NCBI RefSeq assembly: GCF_016785945.1
Contig: NZ_JAEMEF010000017.1
Span: 1 to 64,000 of the forward strand
Reading direction: 5' to 3'
DNA from: Olleya sediminilitoris
Lineage (GTDB): Bacteria > Bacteroidota > Bacteroidia > Flavobacteriales > Flavobacteriaceae
Length of the DNA: 64,000 bases
A program made the position numbers and the translations under genes. The notes below the pieces were generated by a model. That model ran no database searches and was not told where the DNA came from. It was given only the letters and a program-made list of their open reading frames with translations. The number at the start of each line of letters is the position of its first letter. Position 1 is the first letter of the stretch. Of the stretch, positions 1-9,808 are shown piece after piece.

Positions 1-3000
1 GAATCTAACTGGTTTAAAATCTCTGCATTATTTAATTCTAAATCAAAAACCGCAATACCATCTGTATCGTTATCACAAACTTCTAATGGACTTGGGTCTG
101 TGATTTGTGGGGTTGGGTAGACGATTAAATTTAAAAATACAACCGAAGAACAATCATTATTATAATTATTAATAGATACGTAAATAGTTTGATTGTTTTC
201 TACAATATTATAATATGGACTAGTTAAAGCATTGACACTAAGTTGTGCGTCACTTAACGTTTCATGATAAGATAAATCTATTCCAGGTGCGACTCCAATA
301 ATTGCTTGTTCTGCATCTGTTAATGTAAACACTCCAAAACCATCACTATCTGGATCACAATATGTTAAAGATGTTGTTGATAACAAAGCACCAGAATTAT
401 TGACTATTAAATCAAAATCACCAACATCATAACAACCTGTTAACTGATTTTCTAAACGAATGTAAATAGTCTCTGGATTACTAAAATTTTGATAAGATTC
501 TGGATTATTGATTGCAGCATTACCTAATTGCGCATCTATTAAAGAATTATGATACGTAACCATTGTATCAGCTTGATTATTTATAATAATATCATCATTT
601 GAGGTTAAATCAAAAGCTTCTGTATTATCAAAATCATTTTCACAGATTACTATATCATCAACAGGATTTACTATTGGAGAGGTGTTAATAGTAATAGCAA
701 AACTATTTTCGTCTGTACAATTATTAGGAGCTGTTAAAGCTTCTGAAAAAACATATAAAGTTGTTGTTGCAAAAATTTCTGTACCAGCAGTAATCATATT
801 ACCAGTTCCGTAAGGTCCATCTGTTTCTGTGTAATAATTATTATTTGGAGATAACATTGGTAATATATAGGAATCACAAGCTTGAACATCCATTGGATCA
901 TCTGCAACCGGAGAATAATCTATGGTTACAATAAAGCTATTCTCGTCAAAACAATTATTTGGTGATGTTGCTGTATCAGAATACACATATAAAGTAGTGG
1001 TTGTTGTAATTGATGTCCCTTCTGCAACTAAATTACCTACACCATTTGGTCCTCCTGTTGCAGTATAATAAGTATTATTAACAGACAATTGAGGTAATAT
1101 ATATGTATCACAAGATTGTACATTTGCAGGCGAGTCTGCTACTGGTGTAACATCTATTGTAATATTAAATATATTTTCACCTGTACATTTATATGGATCA
1201 ACGCCTGACTCTGTATAGATATATAATGTCGTTGACATAGTGATTGTATCACCAGCTGCAAGCATTACTCCTGATCCGTTTGGTCCTCCTGTTTGTGAAT
1301 AATAAAAATTATTTGGAGATAAAACAGGTAAAACATACATATCACAAGACTGAGCATCTGATGGATTATCTGCTATTGGAGAGGTATTGATTATTATGTC
1401 AAAATTATTTTCGTCAATACAAAAATTTGGTCCTGCACCTGTTTGACTATAAACAAATAGCGTTGTCGAGTTTGTAATAATATCACCTTGATTTAATAAA
1501 GTTCCTGTTCCTGAAGGACCTCCTGTAGCTGTGTAATAATTATTATTAGCCGATAACTGTGGTAAAACATAAGTATCACAGACTTGTACATCTATTGGTG
1601 CATCTGCGGTAGGTGTTGTATTAACAGTAACTTGGAAACTATTTTCATCTGTACAGTTATTTGGTGTCGAACCTAATTCTGTGTAAACATATAAAGTTGT
1701 ACTGTTGGTAATTTCAGTTCCTGGTGCTACTATATTTCCTGATCCATTAGGACCTCCTGTTGCTGTATAATAGTAATTATCAGGAGATAAATTAGGCAAG
1801 AAGTATGAATCACATGATTGGACATCTGCTGGAGCATCTGCTGTAGGAGAAACATCAATAGTTATATTAAAAACATTTTCATCTGTACAGTTATTTGGAC
1901 TTGTAGCTGTTTCAGAAAACACATACATTGTTGTTGTAGTTGTTATGGCTGTACCTTCAGGAACTAATAAACCTGTACCATTTGATCCTCCTGTCGCTGT
2001 ATAATAAAAGTTATTAGGAGATAAATTAGGTAATATATATGAATCACAAGCTTGAACATCTACAGGAGCATCTGCTACTGGAGTATCATCGATTGTTATG
2101 GTAAGCATATTCTCGTCAGAACATATGTTTGGAGAAACACCATTTTCAGTAAACACATAAAGTATTGTGGATGAATTTATAACTGTTCCTTCAGCTATAA
2201 TAGTTCCGCTTCCACTTGGTCCTCCTGTTGCTGTGTAATAAAAATTATCTGTAGATAATATTGGTAAAATATAACTATCACAAGCTTGAACATCTGCAGG
2301 TGCGTCAGCAACTGGAGAGGTATTGATTGTAATTACGAAAGTGTTTTCATCTGAACAATCATTTGGAGCAACTCCATTTTCTGTATATACGTACAATGTT
2401 GTTGTGTTTGTAATAGCTGAACCTTCTGGTAACATTGTACCGCTTCCATTTGTTCCTCCTGTTGCTGTATAATAAAAATTATCAGGTGACAGTATTGGTA
2501 AGGTATAAGTGTCACAAACTTCTACATCTGAAGGAGCATCTGCTACAGGTGATGCATTTATTGTGATATTAAACATGTTTTCATCAGAACACATATTTGG
2601 AGCCATACCAATTTCTGTGTAAACGTATAGTGTTGATGACGTGCTAATTACTGTCCCTTCTACAACTATAGTTCCGCTTCCGTTGGGTCCTCCAGTTTCT
2701 GTATAATAAAAATTATTAGCTGATAATACAGGTAATATATAATTGTCACAGGCATTAACATCTATAGGAGCGTCCGCTACAGGAAAAGGGTTTATGGTTA
2801 CTGTAAATGTATTTTCGTCTGAACAATCATTTGGAGCAACACCATTTTCTGTATAAACATATATTGTGGTTGTTGTAGTTATTACAGTACCTTCAGCTAT
2901 AATGGTTCCGCTTCCGTTTGATCCTCCTGTTGCTGTGTAGTAAAAATTATCAGCTGACAATGTTGGTAATGTATAAGTTTCGCAGGCTTGTACATCTGTA

Positions 3001-5906
3001 GGTGCATCTGCTACGGGAGATGTGTTTATGGTAATATTAAATAGGTTTTCATCAGAACACATGTTAGGTGCTGTACCTATTTCAGAATATACATAAAGCA
3101 CTGAAGATGTTGTAATCACTGTACCATCAGCGACTAAAGTTCCACTTCCGTTTGGTCCTCCTGTTGCAGTATAATAATTATTGTTTGTAGATAATGTTGG
3201 TAATATATAATTATCACAAGCATTAATATCTGAAGGAGCATCTGCTACAGGAAAAGGGTTTATGGTAATTGTAAATACATTTTCATCTGAACAATTATTT
3301 GGAGTAACACCATTTTCTGTATAAACATATAGTGTTGTGGTGGTTGTTATTACTGTTCCTTCAGCAACGAGAGTTCCACTTCCAGTTGGTCCATCTGTTG
3401 CTGTATAATAAAAATTATTAAGCGACAATGTTGGTAATGTGTAAGTCTCACAAGCTTGAACATCTGTTGGTGCATCTGCTACAGGTGAAGTATTAATGGT
3501 TATATTGAAACTTTTTTGGTCAAAACACTCATTTGGTGCTATTCCAGTAACTACATATACAAATAAAGTTGTAGATGTTGTAATAACTGTACCTTCATTA
3601 ACTATTGATCCACTTCCGTTAGGTCCATCGATTGCTGTGTAATAAAAATTATTAGCTGCTAAAGTTGGTAAAACATATGAATCACAGACATTAATATCTG
3701 GAGAGGAATCTACGATTGGAAAAGGATTAACAATAATATCAAAAGTTGTTTCTGCAAAACAAGTTGGATTTGAATTATTATCAACTCTAACATAAATAGT
3801 CTGTGAGGGACTTGCTGTATTAATGTAAGCTGTTGGATTAACAATTGGGCTAACTCCACTAGTACTTTCTAATTGTGTTTCATAAAAACTTACAGTAAAA
3901 TCTGCTGAATTTTGACCATTTAATATGTCTATTTCTTGAGAAGTAAGATCAAATGTTTCTACACCATCATTCATTGAATCATCACACACTTGTAAATCAT
4001 TAGGTTGTGTAGCAGTAGCAATAGCATTAACTACTAAATCAAACTCTGCAGTTGATGAAACCTCATAACAAGTTGGATCTGTAACACTTTCTACTCTAAC
4101 AAAAATAGGTTGAGGATTAGTTGTATTTATATAACCATCACTTAAAGCATTTGTACCTGAATTAGCATTTGCTAAATCTAAATAATAAGTGACACTATAT
4201 AAAGTTGGATCTAGTGAACCCAAAATAGAAGCATCTTGATTTGTTAATGTGAAAGCTTCAAAACCATCATTTGAACTATCATCACAGACTTCAAGGTTTG
4301 AAGTTGTATTAATTTCAGGATATAAAACATTTAATGAAAAAGAATCAATTGAATAACAACCACCACTAATATTTTCAATTCTAACATAAATAGTTTGACC
4401 ATTTGTCCCTGAATAAGAAGTAGTATTAGAAATAGGAGCAAAATCTAGTTCTGCCTGAGAATATGAGGTGTGAAAGGATACCATTACAGTACTCGGATCC
4501 TGAGTTCCTATAGCAGAGGTTTCATTGTCGGTAAAATCAAAAAGTGCAACACCTGTACCATCATCACATAAGCTTAAGTCTGTTAAACTTTGTATTGTTG
4601 GGCTAGGAATAAACTCGATTAAAATTGAGTCCGAACTTACACAAGAACCAGAGTGTGTTATATCAACACTATAAGTACCTGTTTGTGTTACATCCAAAGT
4701 AGATCCTGTTTCACCAGGAATTAATACACCATTAAAATACCATGAATGAGAATTTGATGGAAGTTCTGTATCCAAAGTTATAGATGTAGACTCACATTGT
4801 GCTGTTCCGTTTGCGATGGTAATATCATCACCCAAATAACCACCGACATCAAATGATTTTGCTTTTAAGAACACAGCAGAATTATAAGAAGTGTCATTAT
4901 AATCTGCTATTATAATTTCAAGTGTATAGGGTACATTTGGAATAACTGTTGCAGATGCTGTCATGGGTTTTGTATATCCTCTTAAACTAATAGGATCGTC
5001 TACAAGAGGCAAGCCAGATGTACCGTAATAAGAATCGAAATATTGAGGATTGACTGAGGCGCAACTGGCATTATAAGTATTATCTCTGACTGTAAAAGTT
5101 GACACAAAATCTGTAGTACCAGGCACTAACGCAAGGTTTGATTCTACATTGGTTACCAAATTTGTTAATTTAAAAACTAAAGCATCTCCATAAGTACACT
5201 GAAAACCTCCATATTCATCTGAAGCAAATAAAAAATCAAAACTTATTGTATTTTTAATAGTAGTGAAATTAAAATCAATTAACGTAGCATCATTAGAGTC
5301 TCCAGGATTCATATAAGGAATCATGTCTTCCAAAATGCTACTTCCTGCCCAACCTCCACTACTAACTGGTCCCGTTTTTGGACCTACTAAATCCATTGCT
5401 GAACCTGTTGTTAAAACAACTCCAGATTCAAATGGAAAAACACCTGGATCTGCTGTAAAATAAGCAATACCATTCTCTTGACCAACACTAACTCCTGTAA
5501 AGTAACTAAAACTTGTTATGTCTGCACAGGTATTAGAAACTAATACATCTGTTACTAATTCATTAAAACTATACGTAGTTTGGTCTATAGTAATATATTG
5601 TCCAGCAGCAGCAGCACTCTGATTTATGTCAGAAATTTCTTTTTTTTCTATATTACTTTTTACAGTATTAGAATTTGAAGATATTTTATTAAAAGCGGTA
5701 ATTGAAATACCATCTTCTACAAAACATTGGTTATTATTTTGTATTGATGAATTTAAAATGAGGTTCTCATTTAAACTATCGATTTCTGAAACAAAAGAAA
5801 CTTTGTAAGCATGTAATGCATTTGGAATATCATAATTATTTGATATTGCTGAGGGATTAAAATAACCTGATACAGCAAGTGCTGTGAGGAATATTAGGCT
5901 TTTCAT
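1..5906 (-). CDS. Giant choice-of-anchor L repeat protein, partial (3' end outside window)
   Basis: About 1968 codons run from the ATG at 5904-5906 to the window edge with no stop. The N-terminus (MKSLIFLTALAVSG) is a short hydrophobic signal-like segment. Residues about 120-360 match the choice-of-anchor L domain seen in large surface proteins of Bacteroidetes (features such as FDFLFASDEYGG and the pattern NPQYF). An Ig-like stretch and three domains of the type LxVCDDxxxDGxxxFDLT follow, then thirteen 78-residue repeats, then more CDxDxDGxxVFxLT domains. Such proteins normally end in a gliding-motility-associated or T9SS C-terminal domain, which would lie beyond base 1. Inference: a secreted or cell-surface adhesin-like protein. 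The call is firm for the family; ligand and function are unknown. Confidence 0.85.
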   Translation of the reverse strand, partial: MKSLIFLTALAVSGYFNPSAISNNYDIPNALHAYKVSFVSEIDSLNENLILNSSIQNNNQCFVEDGISITAFNKISSNSNTVKSNIEKKEISDINQSAAAAGQYITIDQTTYSFNELVTDVLVSNTCADITSFSYFTGVSVGQENGIAYFTADPGVFPFESGVVLTTGSAMDLVGPKTGPVSSGGWAGSSILEDMIPYMNPGDSNDATLIDFNFTTIKNTISFDFLFASDEYGGFQCTYGDALVFKLTNLVTNVESNLALVPGTTDFVSTFTVRDNTYNASCASVNPQYFDSYYGTSGLPLVDDPISLRGYTKPMTASATVIPNVPYTLEIIIADYNDTSYNSAVFLKAKSFDVGGYLGDDITIANGTAQCESTSITLDTELPSNSHSWYFNGVLIPGETGSTLDVTQTGTYSVDITHSGSCVSSDSILIEFIPSPTIQSLTDLSLCDDGTGVALFDFTDNETSAIGTQDPSTVMVSFHTSYSQAELDFAPISNTTSYSGTNGQTIYVRIENISGGCYSIDSFSLNVLYPEINTTSNLEVCDDSSNDGFEAFTLTNQDASILGSLDPTLYSVTYYLDLANANSGTNALSDGYINTTNPQPIFVRVESVTDPTCYEVSSTAEFDLVVNAIATATQPNDLQVCDDSMNDGVETFDLTSQEIDILNGQNSADFTVSFYETQLESTSGVSPIVNPTAYINTASPSQTIYVRVDNNSNPTCFAETTFDIIVNPFPIVDSSPDINVCDSYVLPTLAANNFYYTAIDGPNGSGSIVNEGTVITTSTTLFVYVVTGIAPNECFDQKSFNITINTSPVADAPTDVQACETYTLPTLSLNNFYYTATDGPTGSGTLVAEGTVITTTTTLYVYTENGVTPNNCSDENVFTITINPFPVADAPSDINACDNYILPTLSTNNNYYTATGGPNGSGTLVADGTVITTSSVLYVYSEIGTAPNMCSDENLFNITINTSPVADAPTDVQACETYTLPTLSADNFYYTATGGSNGSGTIIAEGTVITTTTTIYVYTENGVAPNDCSDENTFTVTINPFPVADAPIDVNACDNYILPVLSANNFYYTETGGPNGSGTIVVEGTVISTSSTLYVYTEIGMAPNMCSDENMFNITINASPVADAPSDVEVCDTYTLPILSPDNFYYTATGGTNGSGTMLPEGSAITNTTTLYVYTENGVAPNDCSDENTFVITINTSPVADAPADVQACDSYILPILSTDNFYYTATGGPSGSGTIIAEGTVINSSTILYVFTENGVSPNICSDENMLTITIDDTPVADAPVDVQACDSYILPNLSPNNFYYTATGGSNGTGLLVPEGTAITTTTTMYVFSETATSPNNCTDENVFNITIDVSPTADAPADVQSCDSYFLPNLSPDNYYYTATGGPNGSGNIVAPGTEITNSTTLYVYTELGSTPNNCTDENSFQVTVNTTPTADAPIDVQVCDTYVLPQLSANNNYYTATGGPSGTGTLLNQGDIITNSTTLFVYSQTGAGPNFCIDENNFDIIINTSPIADNPSDAQSCDMYVLPVLSPNNFYYSQTGGPNGSGVMLAAGDTITMSTTLYIYTESGVDPYKCTGENIFNITIDVTPVADSPANVQSCDTYILPQLSVNNTYYTATGGPNGVGNLVAEGTSITTTTTLYVYSDTATSPNNCFDENSFIVTIDYSPVADDPMDVQACDSYILPMLSPNNNYYTETDGPYGTGNMITAGTEIFATTTLYVFSEALTAPNNCTDENSFAITINTSPIVNPVDDIVICENDFDNTEAFDLTSNDDIIINNQADTMVTYHNSLIDAQLGNAAINNPESYQNFSNPETIYIRLENQLTGCYDVGDFDLIVNNSGALLSTTSLTYCDPDSDGFGVFTLTDAEQAIIGVAPGIDLSYHETLSDAQLSVNALTSPYYNIVENNQTIYVSINNYNNDCSSVVFLNLIVYPTPQITDPSPLEVCDNDTDGIAVFDLELNNAEILNQLD
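684..3733 (-). repeat. Thirteen tandem 234-bp (78-aa) coding repeats
   Basis: An aligned landmark (SDENxF-type codons, seen on the plus strand as tcatctgaacaattatttgg variants) recurs near 701, 936, 1168, 1410, 1645, 1880, 2113, 2347, 2581, 2815, 3049, 3283 and 3517, a period of about 234 bp. Each unit reads roughly ADAPxDVQACDxYxLPxLS, then NNFYYTATGGPNGSGT, then a TTTLYVYTE strand and a Cys-containing SDENxFxITI strand, with two Cys per unit. Two consecutive units also form a 468-bp higher-order repeat. All copies stay in frame. Confidence 0.93.
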
Positions 5907-6214
5907 AAATAATAAAATGGAATAATAATTAACTAATAGAGTTTAAAAATACTATTAAATTAATTTGTAACTAGCTAAGTAGTTACTTTTTTTACTCGAA
6001 AAATGAATAAATAAATTCCTAATGTTTTATATTATTTTTTTATCAACAAATAAATGATATTCAGCATTTTAATAATAATTACAGATAATACTTACTGAAA
6101 AATTAAAAAAAACAAATGTATATTAACGTATTTATATGCACTTTATAAAGCATTAACAAAATCATTCAAACACCTTAAAATCAATAGTTAACAAAAATTT
6201 TCTTACAAAAAAAC
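5907..6214. other. Intergenic region upstream of the giant repeat protein
   Basis: AT-rich stretch between the repeat protein (reading left) and the mgsA terminator. It should hold the promoter of the repeat protein, but I find no clean TAnnTTTG box. The only clear structure is an inverted repeat at 5967-5986 (arms GTAACTA and TAGTTAC, 6-base spacer), 61 bases upstream of the start codon. No gene seen. Confidence 0.5.
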
Positions 6215-6268
6215 AACCCATAAAATAGTTGATAATTTTGTAGATTAAAATCAACTATTTTATGGGTT
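6203..6268 (-). terminator. Rho-independent terminator after mgsA
   Basis: A perfect 19-bp inverted repeat (arms 6215-6233 and 6250-6268, 16-base loop) lies just past the mgsA stop. In the minus direction the stem is followed by a T-rich run (TTGTTTTTTT). Confidence 0.8.
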
Positions 6269-6300
6269 AATGTTAGGTTTCTTTAAAAAGAAAAAAATAT

Positions 6301-6672
6301 TTATGATGTTTTTAAGGCATTTATAAACAATTCTGCACTTGCCAAATTAGTAGCTAATGGTACGTCATGAACATCACATAAACGCATTAACATTAAAACA
6401 TCAGGTTCGTGTGGATGCTTTTCTAGTGGATCTCTAAAAAAAATAACCATTTTACATTTACCTTCAGCGACTCTTGCTGCAATTTGTGCATCTCCTCCTA
6501 AAGGTCCAGATAACATACGTAAAACATCAAATCCTGCTTTTTTTACTTTTTTACCAGTGGTACCTGTAGATATTAAAGTAATTTCTTTTTGATGAAAAAC
6601 AGCTTGATGCTCGTTTAAAAACTGAACCATTTCGGCTTTTTTACCATCATGAGCAATAATTGCTATTTCCAT
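6301..6672 (-). CDS. mgsA: Methylglyoxal synthase
   Basis: Converts dihydroxyacetone phosphate to methylglyoxal and phosphate, a bypass that relieves phosphosugar build-up. The 123-residue protein shows the family landmarks: His8 in IIAHDGKK, the catalytic loop GPLGGDAQ with Asp61, and FFRDPLEKHPHEPD with Asp81 and the His pair 86/88. It is shorter than the 152-residue E. coli enzyme at both ends, within the normal range for bacterial homologues. Its ATG is one base past the stop of the upstream sugar kinase gene, so the two are almost certainly cotranscribed. Its position beside gapA and pfkA fits a role in triose-phosphate overflow. Confidence 0.95.
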   Translation of the reverse strand: MEIAIIAHDGKKAEMVQFLNEHQAVFHQKEITLISTGTTGKKVKKAGFDVLRMLSGPLGGDAQIAARVAEGKCKMVIFFRDPLEKHPHEPDVLMLMRLCDVHDVPLATNLASAELFINALKTS

Positions 6673-6673
6673 A

Positions 6674-7537
6674 TTATTCTAATGTATTAGTATGAAAGGC
6701 TACTAACCCTTCGATTGGTCTTCTTTCAAAATTACCAACCTTAAAGTTTAATTCTTCTGCAACAGCTTTAATTTCATCTTGACAGAAAAATGCAATCGAA
6801 CCAGCAAAATGAACAGGAACTGTTTTTAATTCTTCTTTGAATTGTAAAATCATGTTTTTAGCAAATCGTCTTATACCAGATTTTATTAAATTGATAATAT
6901 AATCAGAGTCTTTATTTAAAATCATAAACTCTGCAAACTGTGCTAAATATGCATTTGGATTAGGTTGTTTGTAAAGGTTATATTTGATATAATCTGCGTC
7001 TAAATTATATTTATCTGCAAATGCAATTTTAATTTCTTCTGGCATATGATTAAAATAATAATCACGAATTAATTCTTTACCATAGTAATTACCTGATGCA
7101 TCATCCATAAGTGTGTAACCTAATGATTTTACACGTTGATGTAATATTGAACCGTCATAATAACTACAGTTAGATCCTGTACCTAAAATACAAACTACAG
7201 CTGCTTCTGTTGGTGTATTAATGGTAGCATACACTGCTGCCATAGTATCTTCATCAACTAAAATTTCTGCATTTGGAAAAAATTCTTGTAAGGCTGTTTT
7301 TAGTAATAAACATGGATTTTCTGTTCCGCAACCTGCTCCATAAAAAAAGACGTGAGATACTTCATTTTTATTATCAAACAGAGGTGTACTTTTTTTTAAA
7401 ATTTTACTTATTTTCTTTTCAGAAAGTATTGCAGGATTTAATCCTTTGGTTCTTATTTTTTCAAGTAATTGGTTACCGTTTTTATCAACTGCAATCCAAT
7501 CGCACTTTGTAGATCCACTATCAACAACTAAAATCAT
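6674..7537 (-). CDS. BadF/BadG-type ATPase, N-acetylglucosamine kinase family
   Basis: A 287-residue ASKHA-fold kinase. The N-terminal phosphate-1 motif reads MILVVDSGSTKCDW; a second glycine motif, CILGTGSNCSYYDG, follows near residue 115, then DDASGNYYGKELI. Homologues in Flavobacteria are annotated as N-acetylglucosamine kinase or BadF/BadG/BcrA/BcrD ATPase. The substrate here is inferred to be an amino sugar and is not shown by the sequence. It is the first gene of a pair with mgsA and starts just downstream of the gapA terminator, so it is probably expressed partly by read-through from the glycolytic genes or from a promoter I cannot resolve. Confidence 0.85.
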   Translation of the reverse strand: MILVVDSGSTKCDWIAVDKNGNQLLEKIRTKGLNPAILSEKKISKILKKSTPLFDNKNEVSHVFFYGAGCGTENPCLLLKTALQEFFPNAEILVDEDTMAAVYATINTPTEAAVVCILGTGSNCSYYDGSILHQRVKSLGYTLMDDASGNYYGKELIRDYYFNHMPEEIKIAFADKYNLDADYIKYNLYKQPNPNAYLAQFAEFMILNKDSDYIINLIKSGIRRFAKNMILQFKEELKTVPVHFAGSIAFFCQDEIKAVAEELNFKVGNFERRPIEGLVAFHTNTLE

Positions 7538-7557
7538 ATATTAAATATTTATGGTAA

Positions 7558-7605
7558 GATAAAAAAAAGCACAGTAAAAAAGATACATATATCTAATTAC
7601 TGTGC
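7558..7605 (-). terminator. Rho-independent terminator after gapA
   Basis: Arms AGCACAGTAA (7567-7576) and TTACTGTGCT (7596-7605) pair perfectly. In the minus direction the stem is followed by a run of eight T (complement of 7560-7567). It separates pfkA-gapA from the kinase-mgsA pair. Confidence 0.8.
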
Positions 7606-7631
7606 TAAAATTATTTAAAAAATAACACGTT

Positions 7632-8651
<1,020 letters not shown>

Positions 8652-8661
8652 TCAATTTATA

Positions 8662-9648
8662 TTAAGTGGTCATTATGTCTGACACACGTATTAATTCTTC
8701 GTTTATTTTTGATTTTCCTTTTACTGCTTGTTCTAATGGTGTTAAGTCAATTTTATCATTAACCAATCCTACCATGTAATTAGATTTTCCTTCTAGAAGA
8801 CTTTCAACTGCTTTTACACCCATTCTACTAGCTAAAACACGATCAAAACATGAAGGAGATCCACCACGTTGCATGTGTCCTAAAACTGAAACTCGTACTT
8901 CGTACTCTTCCATATTTTCTTCCACATAATCTTTAAGTTCAAAAACATTTTTACCAATTTTATCACCTTCTGCAACAACTACAATACTGGATGATTTACC
9001 TGACAATTTACTTCGTCTTAAAGATTCTAATAACCTGTCCAAACCTAAATCTTCTTCAGGTATTAATATTTCTTCAGCTCCTGCTCCAACACCTACATTA
9101 AGAGCAATGTGTCCAACGTCACGTCCCATAACTTCTACAAAAAACAATCTGTTATGTGAGCTGGCAGTATCTCTAATTTTATCTATAACTTCAACTACTG
9201 TATTTAAAGCTGTGTCATAGCCAAGTGTGTGTGAAGTCCCATAAATATCATTATCTATGGTTCCAGGAATACCCATTACTGGGAAATTAAATTCTTGATT
9301 AAAAATTAAGGCTCCTGTAAATGTTCCATCTCCACCAACTGTGACTAGTGCGTCCACGTTGGCTTCTTTTAAAGCTTCATAAGCTTTTTGACGACCTTCT
9401 TTAGTACGAAACTTTTTTGATCTAGCCGATTTTAATACTGTACCACCTTTATTAATAATGCCTTTTACATTACGTGCAGTAAGCTCTTTAAAATCACCTT
9501 CAATCATACCTTCATAACCACGATAAATACCTACACACTCTATATTATAATAGGCACAAGTTCTGGCTACAGAACGTATTGCTGCATTCATTCCTGGAGC
9601 ATCTCCTCCTGAAGTCATAACAGCAATTTTATTTATTTTTTTTGACAT
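8662..9648 (-). CDS. pfkA: ATP-dependent 6-phosphofructokinase
   Basis: Phosphorylates fructose-6-phosphate to fructose-1,6-bisphosphate, the committing step of glycolysis. The 328-residue protein has the ATP-binding TSGGDAPGMN (residues 12-21), GGDGTF at 105-110 (Gly108 at the position that favours ATP over pyrophosphate), the catalytic PGTIDND with Asp132, and MGRDVGHIA. Length and motifs match group A bacterial PfkA. It is the first gene of the operon with gapA. I could not place a convincing promoter in the 160 bases upstream. Confidence 0.97.
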   Translation of the reverse strand: MSKKINKIAVMTSGGDAPGMNAAIRSVARTCAYYNIECVGIYRGYEGMIEGDFKELTARNVKGIINKGGTVLKSARSKKFRTKEGRQKAYEALKEANVDALVTVGGDGTFTGALIFNQEFNFPVMGIPGTIDNDIYGTSHTLGYDTALNTVVEVIDKIRDTASSHNRLFFVEVMGRDVGHIALNVGVGAGAEEILIPEEDLGLDRLLESLRRSKLSGKSSSIVVVAEGDKIGKNVFELKDYVEENMEEYEVRVSVLGHMQRGGSPSCFDRVLASRMGVKAVESLLEGKSNYMVGLVNDKIDLTPLEQAVKGKSKINEELIRVSDIMTT

Positions 9649-9808
9649 ATTTTTCTCTTAATAAAGTAAATCTACTAAAGAAAAATAATATATAACATTG
9701 GTTTTACTAAAATTTAACGATAAGCCTAAAACTATAACGTTTTCGTTAATAACTTAATAAAAAACAGTAGGTTAAATTGAATTTATGGATAAAATAAGAT
9801 GATAAAAT

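Noticed and set aside
690-3725. Regular repeat array that could suggest CRISPR or a satellite
   Set aside because: The period is 234 bases, there are no unique spacers, and all units stay in one reading frame within a large surface protein gene.
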